From an uncultured Clostridia bacterium (lineage in GTDB: Bacteria; Bacillota; Clostridia; Oscillospirales; Acutalibacteraceae), in NCBI GenBank assembly GCA_947625785.1, contig CANQPS010000010.1, positions 1 through 64,000 on the forward strand: a DNA stretch of 64,000 nucleotides, read 5' to 3'. Shown piece by piece: positions 1 to 8,200 of the stretch; position 1 is the stretch's first letter, and every line of letters starts with the position of its first letter. The notes beneath the pieces are model-generated. The model saw nothing but the letters and a program-made list of their open reading frames with translations, was not told the DNA's origin and made no database searches. A program made the position numbers and the translations under genes.

Positions 1-150
1 ATTTGCAGCGTCTGTGGATACCAAAATAGTGAAACCAAAGATTTGTCTGTTCGGGAATGGACTTGCCCTTGCTGTCAGACACATCATAACAGAGATATAA
101 ACGCTGCTATAAATATACGAAATGAAAGTATGAGAATAGCATTAGCGTAA
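1..150 (+). CDS. tnpB: TnpB RNA-guided nuclease (IS605 OrfB), C-terminal fragment
   Basis: This is the tail of a TnpB protein, read in frame 1 and ending at TAA 148-150. The visible part carries the zinc-ribbon signature CSVCGY followed by CPCC, then [12 protein letters not shown], the usual TnpB C-terminal block whose Asp belongs to the RuvC nuclease site. TnpB proteins are RNA-guided DNA nucleases that help keep IS200/IS605 elements at their donor site. The rest of the protein is upstream of the window, so its integrity cannot be judged. Confidence 0.85.
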   Translation: MCSVCGYQNSETKDLSVREWTCPCCQTHHNRDINAAINIRNESMRIALA

Positions 151-250
151 AAAACAAAACAAGAACCGTGGGACACACGGGGTTAGCTCGTTGATACTGT
201 ACGGGTTGCCGTACTTGAGCGAGAAGCCCCCACCTCTATAGGTGGGGGAG
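100..250 (+). ncRNA. Probable omega RNA (reRNA) scaffold of the TnpB element
   Basis: The bases overlapping and following the tnpB stop fold into consecutive stems: CCGTG/CACGG near 165-180, GTAC/GTAC near 199-214 and the terminal CCCCCACCT/AGGTGGGGG hairpin. In IS200/IS605 elements this is where the guide RNA of TnpB lies, with the guide itself formed by host sequence just past the right end. Here that would be topB sequence starting at about 258. The assignment comes from position and folding; the 5' boundary is a guess. Confidence 0.5.
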
Positions 251-251
251 T

Positions 252-1178
252 ATGTCACAAAAGACCGTTGCCGTTATGCAGGAATTGTATGAGCATAAAT
301 ATATGTCATATCCCAGAACCTCCTCGGAACATCTCACAGTTGCAATGCAGCCAGAGGTTACGGCTACACTCCGTAAGCTGTTTCAATTGCCGGAATATGC
401 AGAGTATGCTATGCCGGAGGGTCAATGGCAGGGATATACTAAAAGGCATTTTGACGATAGCAAAGTTGATAGTCACCCGGCTATAATACCAACAATGAAT
501 GTTCCTGTCTCTTTATCAGAGTTATCAAACGATGAAAAATTACTATACGACTTACTTGCAAAATCCCTTATCAGAATAATATATCCAAAAGCTGAACTTG
601 AAGATACAACAGTTATTATTGATGTAAATAATAATAATTTTAAAGCAACGGGTAGCGTTATAACTAATAACGGTTGGTATACCGTTGATGCTATGCCTGA
701 AAAGAAAACAACACTACCACCAATATTTGAAAATGATAATTATTCAGGTAGTTATGAGCTTAAAAAAGGATTTACAGAACCTCCAAAGCGTTATACCGAA
801 CCCGACCTTATAACAACTATGGAAACAGCAGGAAAAAGCCTTGATGATGAGGAAGCAAGGACTCTTATGAGACTTAAAAATAAAGGACTTGGAACAGCTG
901 CAACACGAGCCGCTATTATAAACGCTCTTTTCATTAGAGAATATATTGCTAAAAAAGGTAAATCTATATACCCAACAGAAAAAGGAATTTTTATTATTGA
1001 TAATCTTCCTGTCAACGACCTTAAAAGTGCAGAACTTACAGGTGAATGGGAAAAACGATTGCACGATATATCTATCGGAAAAGAGAATTACAATCAATTT
1101 ATACACGATATAGAGCAAACTGTTCGTAATTGGTACGACATTATAATACATTCGGATGTCACAACCATCTGTTACTGA
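252..1178 (+). pseudogene. topB: DNA topoisomerase III, interrupted by IS605 and frameshifted
   Basis: This is the central part of a type IA topoisomerase of the kind carried by conjugative elements. The active-site block YMSYPRTSSEHL is present, with the catalytic Tyr at residue 20 of this fragment, followed by the TRAAIINAL and PTEKG blocks. The N-terminal TOPRIM part is missing because the IS605 element at 1-257 lies between; the ATG at 252 is supplied by the insertion junction. The frame ends early at 1176-1178, while the zinc-finger tail continues in another frame. Two independent lesions make it a pseudogene. Confidence 0.8.
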
Positions 1179-1464
1179 GCAACTTATATGTCCTTTATGC
1201 GGTGCAAAAGTGATTAAAGGTAAATTTGGTTATTTTTGTTCTGCAAAAAAGGATACAGGCTGCAAGTTTTCTGTACCGTCTGAAATATGTGGGAAAAGTA
1301 TTTCGGATGCACAGGCTTTAAGGCTTATTGAAAAAGGCAAAACTACCCTTATTAAAGGGTTAAAAAGCAAGTCCGGCAAAGAATTTGATGCGTACCTTGT
1401 TGTGGATAAAAAACAAGGGAAAATTGTCCTTGAATTTCCGCCACAGAATAAAGTGAAACATTGA
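1156..1464 (+). pseudogene. topB: C-terminal zinc-ribbon part of the broken topB
   Basis: This 102-residue frame holds the usual tail of topoisomerase III from conjugative elements: a CPLCG...GYFC zinc ribbon, the block ICGKSISDAQALRLIEKGKT, then SGKEFDAYLVV. It lies one frame away from the upstream topB fragment and overlaps its end by 23 bases. A TAA at 1144-1146 closes its own frame upstream. It is best read as the frameshifted end of the same gene. Independent translation from ATG 1156 cannot be excluded, but no good ribosome binding site precedes it. Confidence 0.75.
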
Positions 1465-1489
1465 TTACAACCGGATGTTATGCTATAAT
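1461..1489 (+). promoter_or_regulatory. Sigma-A promoter of the antitoxin-fic operon
   Basis: TTGATT (1461-1466) and TATAAT (1484-1489) are separated by 17 bases. They start three bases before the end of the dead topB reading frame and lie 36 bases before the antitoxin start. The toxin-antitoxin pair therefore has its own promoter. Confidence 0.65.
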
Positions 1490-1524
1490 AATTATATAAA
1501 ATACCTATGGATGGAGCGATGAAA

Positions 1525-1695
1525 ATGACGAATGCTGAAATTGAAAATCGTATTGCCAGAGTAAATGCAACAATGGCTATGGAGGGTATGATTCTAACTG
1601 AAGAGGAAAAAAATATTATACGAGGAATAATTCGTGGAGATATTTCCTGTGATGAAGCAGTTAAAAGAGTTATTAAGGAGTTTTCGGAAGTTTAG
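1525..1695 (+). CDS. VbhA-like antitoxin of a Fic toxin
   Basis: This small helical protein precedes the Fic gene by eight bases. It contains ATMAMEGM, which fits the Fic inhibitory motif (S/T)xxxE(G/N) of class I antitoxins such as VbhA. In that family the Glu reaches into the toxin's ATP site and blocks AMP transfer. The C-terminal half (EEEKNIIRGIIRGDISCDE) resembles the rest of the VbhA family. ATG 1525 is chosen because GGAG at 1513-1516 sits eight bases before it. In-frame ATGs at 1507 and 1519 would add six or two residues and are badly spaced. No damage is visible. Confidence 0.8.
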   Translation: MTNAEIENRIARVNATMAMEGMILTEEEKNIIRGIIRGDISCDEAVKRVIKEFSEV

Positions 1696-1703
1696 GTGAT
1701 TTT

Positions 1704-2354
1704 GTGAAAAATTCTAATTGGGACTATGTGTACTGTTATCCTGATTCGGATGTGCTTATAAATAAATTAAATATTAAGGACCCCGAAAGGTTGAAATTCA
1801 CAGAAAGGAAAATTACTGCATATAAAATTGCAGAGTTGCAGATTAAACTGATAAAGGGAAGTTTTGACTTAAAACATTTACAGACAATACACAAACATAT
1901 ATTTTCTGATATATATAACTGGGCAGGGAAACTCAGAACAGTAAATATATCAAAAGGTTATATGTTTCATAGATTTGATTATCTTGAATCGGCGGCTAAT
2001 AAACTTTTTAGTGAGTTGAAATCAGAACACTATTTGATAGGAACACCAAGAGAACAAATATGTAATAAATTGGCATATTATTTGGCAGAAATAAATGTTT
2101 TACACCCGTTTCGAGAGGGAAACGGTCGTACACAGCGTGTATTTACAGAGTATCTTGCCAAAGCAGCAGGGTATGATGTTGATTTTTCAACAGTGACACA
2201 AGATGAGATGATCAATGCGAGTATTCAGTCTTTTGCCTGCAATTATGAGGCTATGGAAAAAATGTTTGAAAGAATAACAAAACCCATATACTTTTTTGAA
2301 CAGGATAAATTTGTTCATAATGTAGCCCTTCCAAACAGTAAGGTACTTGAATGA
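1704..2354 (+). CDS. Fic-domain toxin (protein adenylyltransferase)
   Basis: This 216-residue protein has an intact Fic core HPFREGNGRTQR at residues 134-145. In Fic proteins that His is catalytic and the loop binds the ATP phosphates for AMP transfer onto hydroxyl side chains of target proteins. The N-terminal half (YNWAGKLRTVNISKG) matches the family's target-clamping region. It starts at GTG with AGGTGAT just upstream, eight bases after the antitoxin stop, so the two are surely co-expressed. With its antitoxin it resembles VbhT-VbhA pairs, which are often linked to conjugation modules. Its target is unknown. It is one of the few apparently whole genes in this decayed element. Confidence 0.88.
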   Translation: MKNSNWDYVYCYPDSDVLINKLNIKDPERLKFTERKITAYKIAELQIKLIKGSFDLKHLQTIHKHIFSDIYNWAGKLRTVNISKGYMFHRFDYLESAANKLFSELKSEHYLIGTPREQICNKLAYYLAEINVLHPFREGNGRTQRVFTEYLAKAAGYDVDFSTVTQDEMINASIQSFACNYEAMEKMFERITKPIYFFEQDKFVHNVALPNSKVLE

Positions 2355-2399
2355 AACGAGACAATAAAATCAGGGGATAAAAGTAAATATATTTTAACT

Positions 2400-2432
2400 T
2401 AGCAATCAAAGTTTATTTAACTTTGATTGCTA
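2400..2432 (+). terminator. Perfect hairpin after fic
   Basis: TAGCAATCAAAGT (2400-2412) pairs perfectly with ACTTTGATTGCTA (2420-2432) across a seven-base loop, 45 bases after the fic stop. The T-run behind it is weak (CTATTTAC), so it is either a modest terminator or an mRNA-stabilising hairpin. Confidence 0.5.
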
Positions 2433-2463
2433 CTATTTACCCAAAGATAGAAAGGACGATAAT

Positions 2464-2607
2464 ATGGAATACAGAAAAGTTACATCTGAACAGCTCAATA
2501 GAGCAAGAAATGCGGACATAATTGAGTTTTTACAATCGTATATGGGGTTTGAATTTAAACCGAGCGGAAAGTATTATCAGTGTAAACAGCATAATATAGA
2601 GATTTAG
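2464..2607 (+). pseudogene. N-terminal remnant of a conjugative-element TOPRIM/DUF3991-type protein
   Basis: This 47-residue frame starts with a fair ribosome binding site (GAAAGGACGATAAT). It reads MEYRKVTSEQLNRARNADI, then a stretch ending KYYQCKQHNIEI and a stop. The opening looks like the N-terminus of TOPRIM/DUF3991 proteins of Tn1549-like elements, which are several hundred residues long. Only the start survives, so a deletion probably removed the body. The family match is made from memory of such N-termini and is moderate. Confidence 0.55.
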
Positions 2608-2813
2608 AAGATTCTAAAATACATTCGAAATTTTATGACATAGAAGAAATTTGAGAAGATATTAAAGATTGTGAAGAAGAACTTCAAGGTTATAAATCAA
2701 GATATATGAAAAAATATCCTAATTCAGACTAGGAAGAAGAAATTCAATTGGTAAAAAATGGTATGAGGAAACTGAAAACTTTAAAAACGAATAAAAATGA
2801 GAATGTGAATTAA
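2604..2813 (+). pseudogene. Decayed reading frame of unknown origin
   Basis: In frame with base 2604 there is protein-like sequence rich in Glu and Lys (EDIKDCEEELQGYKSRY, then EEEIQLVKNGMRKLK) broken by an internal TGA and an internal TAG. It ends at TAA 2811-2813. It probably represents the 3' end of another element gene joined to the preceding remnant by a deletion. I do not recognise the family. Confidence 0.4.
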
Positions 2814-2839
2814 CAAACAAGAAAGAAAATAAATAAAAT

Positions 2840-2952
2840 TATCCATAAAGGTGTACCTTTATGGATAGTTAAAAAAGTGCTTAAAAATTGTCTATAAAGG
2901 TCTATTTTTCAATAAACAAACTATCTATTTACACAATGACCTTTATAGACAA
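2840..2952. repeat. Two nested inverted repeats with a shared ATAAAGGT core
   Basis: The first palindrome is TATCCATAAAGGT / ACCTTTATGGATA (2840-2852 and 2855-2867, two-base gap). The second is TTGTCTATAAAGGTC / GACCTTTATAGACAA (2888-2902 and 2938-2952). The octamer ATAAAGGT thus occurs four times, twice in each orientation, directly ahead of a broken serine recombinase gene. They may be recombinase binding (res-like) sites or operators. Confidence 0.6.
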
Positions 2953-2969
2953 AATAAGGAGTTAGAATT

Positions 2970-3195
2970 ATGGAAAACAGAACATACTATTATGCTTGTG
3001 TCAGCAGCAAGAGCAAATGGTAAAAACTTAGGTCGCAAAGCTATTGAATATCCTGAAAACTGGGAAAGTATTTATAACGCTTGGAAAGAACATAAAATCA
3101 AACCTAAACACGCAATAGAACAATTACACCTTAAACATTCTACTTTTTATAAGTTGGTAAAGCAATATGAGGAGATGAAAAAGGATTTTATTTAA
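2970..3195 (+). pseudogene. Serine recombinase (resolvase) with internal deletion
   Basis: The frame from ATG 2970 (after AAGGAG) reads MENRTYYYACVSSK, the start of a resolvase whose VSS Ser is the catalytic one, and stops at 3021-3023. From about 2998 another frame reads GRKAIEYPENWESIYNAW and ends HSTFYKLVKQYEEM, the usual hinge and helix-turn-helix end of small resolvases. Some 120 residues of the catalytic domain are missing and the junction is out of frame, so this is a deletion relic. It probably belonged to the element at the left end of the window. Confidence 0.7.
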
Positions 3196-3263
3196 AAATC
3201 TATTGATTTTTTCTGAATTATAGCATATAATGATACCGGTAAATAGAGTGTAGCATAATTGAG

Positions 3264-3476
3264 ATGTCTACAATCTATTTATTACAGCCACAAGAGTGGG
3301 TGGTCGCAGTTCGTGATTCAGTTCATTTTTGGACTTCGGTGTACTCGTAAGTATTCGGTACATTTGGCGTTGAGATGTGTATGGGAGGCAAGGGCGTATG
3401 CGTTGAGTCAAGTATGGTTGCATAGATCCCAGACTTGCCGTAGGCTTTATAGCTGAAGGAAAATATGACTTTTTAA
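3264..3476 (+). pseudogene. Possible decayed ORF with three in-frame stops
   Basis: One frame starting at ATG 3264 reads protein-like sequence (MSTIYLLQPQEWVVAVRDS), then TAA, then FGTFGVEMCMGGKGVCVES, then TAG, IPDLP, TAG and a short tail. A 65-codon open frame from 3259 overlaps it in another phase but has an unnatural composition. No family is recognised. The reading as a dead gene rests on composition alone. Confidence 0.3.
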
Positions 3477-3507
3477 GCCTTGTGAAATAAAGTTCATAAG
3501 GCTTTTT
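3475..3507 (+). terminator. Terminator-like hairpin in the element remnant
   Basis: AAGCCTTGTGAA (3475-3486) pairs with TTCATAAGGCTT (3493-3504), one mismatch, followed by TTT. Confidence 0.5.
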
Positions 3508-3798
3508 AAGTTTACGTCTGATTGTTTGTCTTTCACTTTCAGCTATGGAAGCATATGACGAATAATATATTTCTATAAATTATTGACAAATTTTGATAAA
3601 AGTAGTACAGCTATTAAAGGGTAGTAAAAAAGCCCCCACCGAGCAATTAAAAACGACCAATTTTTAATTGCTCATCATCAATAGGTAAGCACTAATTACC
3701 GACTAATGACTTGTGAAGGCATATTTTCTAATGCTTATTATAGCATTAAAATAGCTGGACTGTCAAGTAATTTAAAAATTACTAAAAAGTTGAATGTT

Positions 3799-3832
3799 AG
3801 TCAATACCTGTTGATTGGGATTGACTTTTTTT
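3799..3832 (+). terminator. Terminator-like hairpin before the structured region
   Basis: AGTCAAT (3799-3805) pairs with ATTGACT (3820-3826), followed by a run of T to 3832. It would separate the element remnant from the folded region that starts near 3840. Confidence 0.45.
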
Positions 3833-3839
3833 ATTGCCA

Positions 3840-4200
3840 AAACGAACCTTGAAAACTGAATAACAAGAGAGATAGTTAGATATGTCCCTATAGAGGAAAG
3901 GAGCAGGTTAAAATATATCTTACGGACAAGCACGACGGACAAGGCAATGGCTCTATAATATGACTAATAAATTTTATTCCATCTCAGTTATGAACTCTAA
4001 GTGAGATGATAATTAAGTTTATTAGTAAAAACATCTGCGAGTCGTTCGGAAAGGGATAAATCCCCAGCCCCGTCAGGGAATAGACTATCTTAATCTTTAA
4101 TTATACAGAGTTCCTTATAAGGTAATTCTCTCACCACAACTGAGAGATTGCCTTTGAGTAATAACTAAGACAACTTAGGTACTACTCAAAGGCAACAGAG
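3840..4200 (+). ncRNA. Candidate structured non-coding RNA of unknown class
   Basis: This gene-free stretch holds many compatible helices. An outer stem (GAGATAGT 3869-3876 with ACTATCTT 4084-4091) encloses three groups: TATAGAG 3889-3895 with CTCTATA 3951-3957; ACTAATAAA 3963-3971 with TTTATTAGT 4018-4026, itself enclosing CATCTCA 3980-3986 with TGAGATG 4002-4008; and small GC hairpins at 4053-4078. Two further hairpins follow at 4124-4149 and 4147-4194, the latter about 22 bp with two mismatches. No good reading frame covers it. It lies next to tRNA-Leu in a mobile-element remnant. Strand and boundaries are inferred. Confidence 0.45.
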
Positions 4201-4218
4201 ATACACTCTTTGCCTTTG

Positions 4219-4301
4219 ACTTTCAACTTAATGCAAGTGACGTTTACATTCCACTATGGATAGATTTAAACAAGTTAACTTTCAACTTAATGCGAGTGAC
4301 G
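4219..4301. repeat. Direct repeat of the tRNA-Leu 3' end (attachment-site scar)
   Basis: The 24 bases at 4219-4242 recur at 4278-4301 with a single mismatch (ACTTTCAACTTAATGC-A/G-AGTGACG). The second copy covers the 3' end of the tRNA-Leu gene on the - strand: discriminator, acceptor strand and part of the T arm. This is the pattern left by integrases that target tRNA 3' ends. The copies are only 59 bases apart, so they mark a scar rather than the two ends of an element. Confidence 0.7.
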
Positions 4302-4371
4302 GGACTTGAACCCGTACGTCTACGACACACGCCCCTCAAACGTGCCTGTCTGCCTATTCCAGCACACTCGC
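4291..4371 (-). tRNA. tRNA-Leu (anticodon GAG)
   Basis: On the - strand an 81-base gene folds as a class II tRNA. The acceptor stem is GCGAGTG/CACTCGC with discriminator A, the anticodon loop TTTGAGG gives GAG, a long variable arm follows, and the T arm is ACGGG-TTCAAGT-CCCGT. CCA is not encoded. Leu-type identity fits the D arm (CTGGAATAGGCAGAC) and anticodon. The decayed mobile element lies on its 3' side and sporulation and repair genes on its 5' side. Confidence 0.93.
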
Positions 4372-4604
4372 ATTTGATATTTATCTGTCTGATCCTAACG
4401 ACTTTCTAAGTATATCATACTATTTGATAACTGTCAATACTTTTTACAAAAAAAATAAATAAATTAATAGAACTTTCAAATATTTATTTTTTCTGGAACA
4501 CAATATACTGGATTTTGATGAAAATTAAAGTTATATTTTTGAATAAAATTGCTAAACTCTGTCCATTCTTTAATCATATTTAATGAAAGGTCAGGGTTTA
4601 TTTT

Positions 4605-5216
4605 ATGAAGATACTTATAAAATCATTTTTGACAGGATTTATTATATCAGTATTATTTTCTATGGTTGGATTTTCTAATGTTTGTGAGGAATTAGAGGAA
4701 GATGTTTTAAGGGTACATATACTTGCAAACTCTGACAGTGAAGAAGACCAAAATTTAAAGCTGCAGGTTCGTGATGAATTTCTTATATATACAGAAAAAT
4801 ATCTTAATAATTTAGATAACAAAGAAACAGCAATATCAGTTATATTGGAAAATAAATATAATATATGTAATTATTTAGAAAACTTTGTATTGGAACAGGG
4901 TTATAATTATAAAATAAATCTAATTTATACAAATATGTATTTTGAAACAAGAACCTATCAAAGAAATAGCAATACTGTTACCCTACCGGCAGGATACTAT
5001 GATACAATAAGAATTACGATAGGTGAGGGCAGCGGAAAAAATTGGTGGTGTGTAATGTTTCCGCAATTATGTTTGCCAAGTGCGGAAAATTTAATTAACG
5101 CCCAAGATATTTTAACAGAAAAAGAGACAGATGTTATTCAAAATCAGGTGGAATATAAATTTAAAATAGTAGAATTATTTTATGATGCTCGAAATTGGTT
5201 TAAGAGGCTATTTTAA
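4605..5216 (+). CDS. spoIIR: Stage II sporulation protein R
   Basis: This 203-residue secreted protein matches SpoIIR, the forespore signal that activates SpoIIGA, which then processes pro-sigma-E in the mother cell. An N-terminal hydrophobic segment (about residues 8-25) serves as signal peptide. The family blocks LRVHILANSDSEEDQ, VTLPAGYYDTIRITIGEG and GKNWWCVMFPQLC are all present, and the length is normal. ATG 4605 is preceded by AAAGGTCAGGG. It stands alone between the tRNA and addB. In the family it is expressed under sigma-F, but no sigma-F promoter was confidently found here. It is the clearest evidence that the organism forms spores. Confidence 0.93.
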   Translation: MKILIKSFLTGFIISVLFSMVGFSNVCEELEEDVLRVHILANSDSEEDQNLKLQVRDEFLIYTEKYLNNLDNKETAISVILENKYNICNYLENFVLEQGYNYKINLIYTNMYFETRTYQRNSNTVTLPAGYYDTIRITIGEGSGKNWWCVMFPQLCLPSAENLINAQDILTEKETDVIQNQVEYKFKIVELFYDARNWFKRLF

Positions 5217-5276
5217 TTTTTATAACAATAAGTTATAATACAAATATATTAAAATCAGATAGGAGAAAGAAAAATT

Positions 5277-8200
5277 ATGCTACATTTTATTAATGGCGGC
5301 AGCGGAACAGGTAAAACAACAATAGTTATTAATAAAATTGCTGAATATATCAGTAATAGTCAAAAAAATGTTTATTTTATCGTCCCTGAGCAGCAATCCT
5401 TTGAAAGTAAAAAGATTCTTTTAAATACCTTAGGTGAACAAAGTGTTAATAAAGTCGAAATTATTACCTTTTCAAGATTTCCGGACTTTCTAATGAGAAT
5501 TTGCGGTGGATTTTGTGGTGAGAAAATTGACGATGGTGGAAAAAGAATTTTAATGAGTTGTGCTATTGATGAAGTAAAAGATAAGTTAAAAATTTATTCT
5601 GAGCAAAGTAATAATATTGATTTCATTGAAATGATGCTGGCAATTATAAAAGAGTATAAAAGCGAATGTATTAGTGTAGATATGCTGTATAGAGTATCAA
5701 ATAAATTTGAGAAATCTGTTTTAAAAAATAAATTGCTTGATTGTGCATTAATTTATCAGGTTTATAGTGCTATGCTTGATGAAAAATATATTGATACAGA
5801 TGATGATTTAGACAGGGTTACAGAAATTTTAAAAAGTAATAATATTTTTAGCAATTCAGTTATATTTGTAGATGGATTTAGTGGATTTACCCTACAACAA
5901 TTTGGTGTTATAGAATGTATTGTAAAACAATGTGATGACTTTTTTATAACATTACCAAGTCGTGATATAATTATTAAAAAAGGCAGTATATTTACACAAA
6001 TCGAAAATACAAAAAAGTCTTTAATAAAAATAGCCGAAAATAATAATATTATTATTGATACGCCAATAGAATGTCTTAAAGATTACAGGCATAATAAATA
6101 TAATTGTGAAGATATAGAATATTTTGCTGATAATATATATTCAGGAAACACAGATGATTTGTTGCCTCCTCCAAGAAATATAAAAAATATAGAAATATAT
6201 AATTCAAATGATAAGTACGAGGAGATTACATATATTGCAAATCAGATAAAAAAACTTGTATTTAATAAATATTCATATAAAGATATAGTTGTCGTTACAA
6301 GAGATATTGATACATATTCAAATATAATCAGTTCGGTATTCTCAAAATGTGATATACCATTGTTTATGGATATACCCCATATGGTTGACGGAAAGCCATT
6401 AATAAAATTGATTATGTCAGCATTTAATATAGTAAAATATGGTTTTGATACATCTTATGTATTTGCTATATTAAAGACCGAACTGACAAATATAGATTTA
6501 TACGATATTTCATTATTAGAAAACTATGCGTATATGTGGAGTTTAAAACCAAACGAATGGAAAAAAGAATTTACTAAAAATCCTAATGGCTTTGGTTGTG
6601 AAGAAAATAAGGAACTATTAGACAGGCTGAATGAACTGCGTGAGATTATTATAACACCAATTATAAATTTTACTAAAAATATAAAGTGTGATAATGGTGC
6701 AGAAATGGCAAAAGCAGTATATACGCTTCTTGAAGAACTTAAAGTGGACGAACAAATACAAGAATATTCGGACTACCTAAAAAATCAAAATGTATCAGAA
6801 GACCTTATAAACGAACAGGAAAGATTATGGAATGTATTGGTTGAAGTTCTTGACCAAATGTATATGACATTATCTGATAAACATATAACAGTTGAACGAT
6901 TTATAGATTTATTTAAAATAGTAGTAAAATGTCACGATATATCATATATACCTCAGAGGCTTGACCAAGTAACGATTGGTACGGCTAACAGAATAAGATT
7001 TCATAATCCTAAAATAGTTTTTATTATAGGTGCGGAAGAAGGGGTATTTCCAAGTATTCCTACGGAAAACGGTATGTTTACAGACGCCGAAAGAAAAACC
7101 CTTATGGAAAATGATTTGCCGCTTATTAATGACATTGAAAGTCTGTCATTACAAGAAAAATATTATACCTATATGGCAGTTTCTGCACCATCGGAAAAAT
7201 TATTTATAAGCTATTGTAATTTTGATTTATCGGGCGGAAGAATATACAAATCCTCGATAGTCAGAGAACTTTGTAATCTATTGCCTGATATTGAAACAAA
7301 AACATCATCAAGTTTGGGCATAGAAGAAAAATTGTGGAATAAGGCTCTTGCATTTGATATGTGTGCAGATTTATTTAATATGAATGATGGGTTATCAAGT
7401 ACCTTGAAAAATTATTTTAAAGGACAGTTTGAATATCAGTCAAAGATAGAGGCAATTCAACGACAAAATGTAGGAGATAGATTTAAATTTATAAATCCGA
7501 ATAATACTCATTATATATTTAGCAAAAATATGTCTTTATCACCATCTCAGATAGAAACATATCATACTTGCAGTTGTAAATATCTTATATCTTACGGATT
7601 TCATATTTATGCAAGAAAAAAAGCAAGTATCGACTTTAAAGAATATGGCAGTTTAATGCACTATATATTGGAAAATATTATTAAAAATAATACCCAAAAT
7701 GGTGATAATTCATTTTCAAATTTATATATAAAAGACAATCAAAATAATGAAATTTTAGATGAAAAAAAATTAAGAACAATAATAGGTGAGTATCTGCAAA
7801 GTTACATAAACGAAATGTTAGGCGGTATGGAGGATAAATCTCAAAGAGTACAATATATGTTAAATCGACTTATAAATACTGCATTTACGGTTGTGAGCTA
7901 TGTTATAAAAAGTTTAAAGGATAATAAATTTAAACCGGTATTCTTTGAACTTGCTATTGACCATAGCTATAAATACAATACTATTGAGCCATATGAGATA
8001 AAAACCGAAAACGGGAATATTTATGTTACAGGTAAAATTGATAGGGTTGATATTTTAGAAGACGATAAAAAGTATTTGAGAGTAATTGATTACAAAACGG
8101 GTAAAAAATTGTTTTCTCTTAATGATGTTGTTAATGGCTTAAATATGCAAATGCTGATATATTTAGATACCCTCTATAAAACAAAAAATAATCTTATAGG

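Larger units (their letters stand above)
1..257 (+). mobile_element. Right part of an IS200/IS605-family element inserted in topB
   Basis: The window opens inside an insertion sequence. It holds the last 49 codons of a TnpB protein, then about 100 non-coding bases ending in a perfect hairpin (CCCCCACCT 227-235, AGGTGGGGG 240-248). The sequence AGTATGTCAC follows, and topoisomerase coding sequence resumes at about 258. A subterminal hairpin and the absence of a terminal inverted repeat are the pattern of IS200/IS605 right ends. The left end and any TnpA lie outside the window. The exact last base of the element is inferred from where topB similarity resumes. Confidence 0.8.

Noticed and set aside
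3259-3456. 65-codon open frame in the element remnant
   Set aside because: Composition rich in Cys, Arg and Trp, no ribosome binding site, and another phase looks more protein-like though broken.
3628-3674. AAGCCCCCACC plus the GAGCAATTAAAAA / TTTTTAATTGCTC hairpin as a second IS605 end
   Set aside because: Only 11 bases match the right end at 225-235 and the other hairpin arm is missing; no TnpB remnant is adjacent.
3706-3852. 48-codon frame (MTCEGIFSNAYYS...)
   Set aside because: No ribosome binding site, overlaps a terminator-like hairpin at 3799-3832 and has no recognisable motif.
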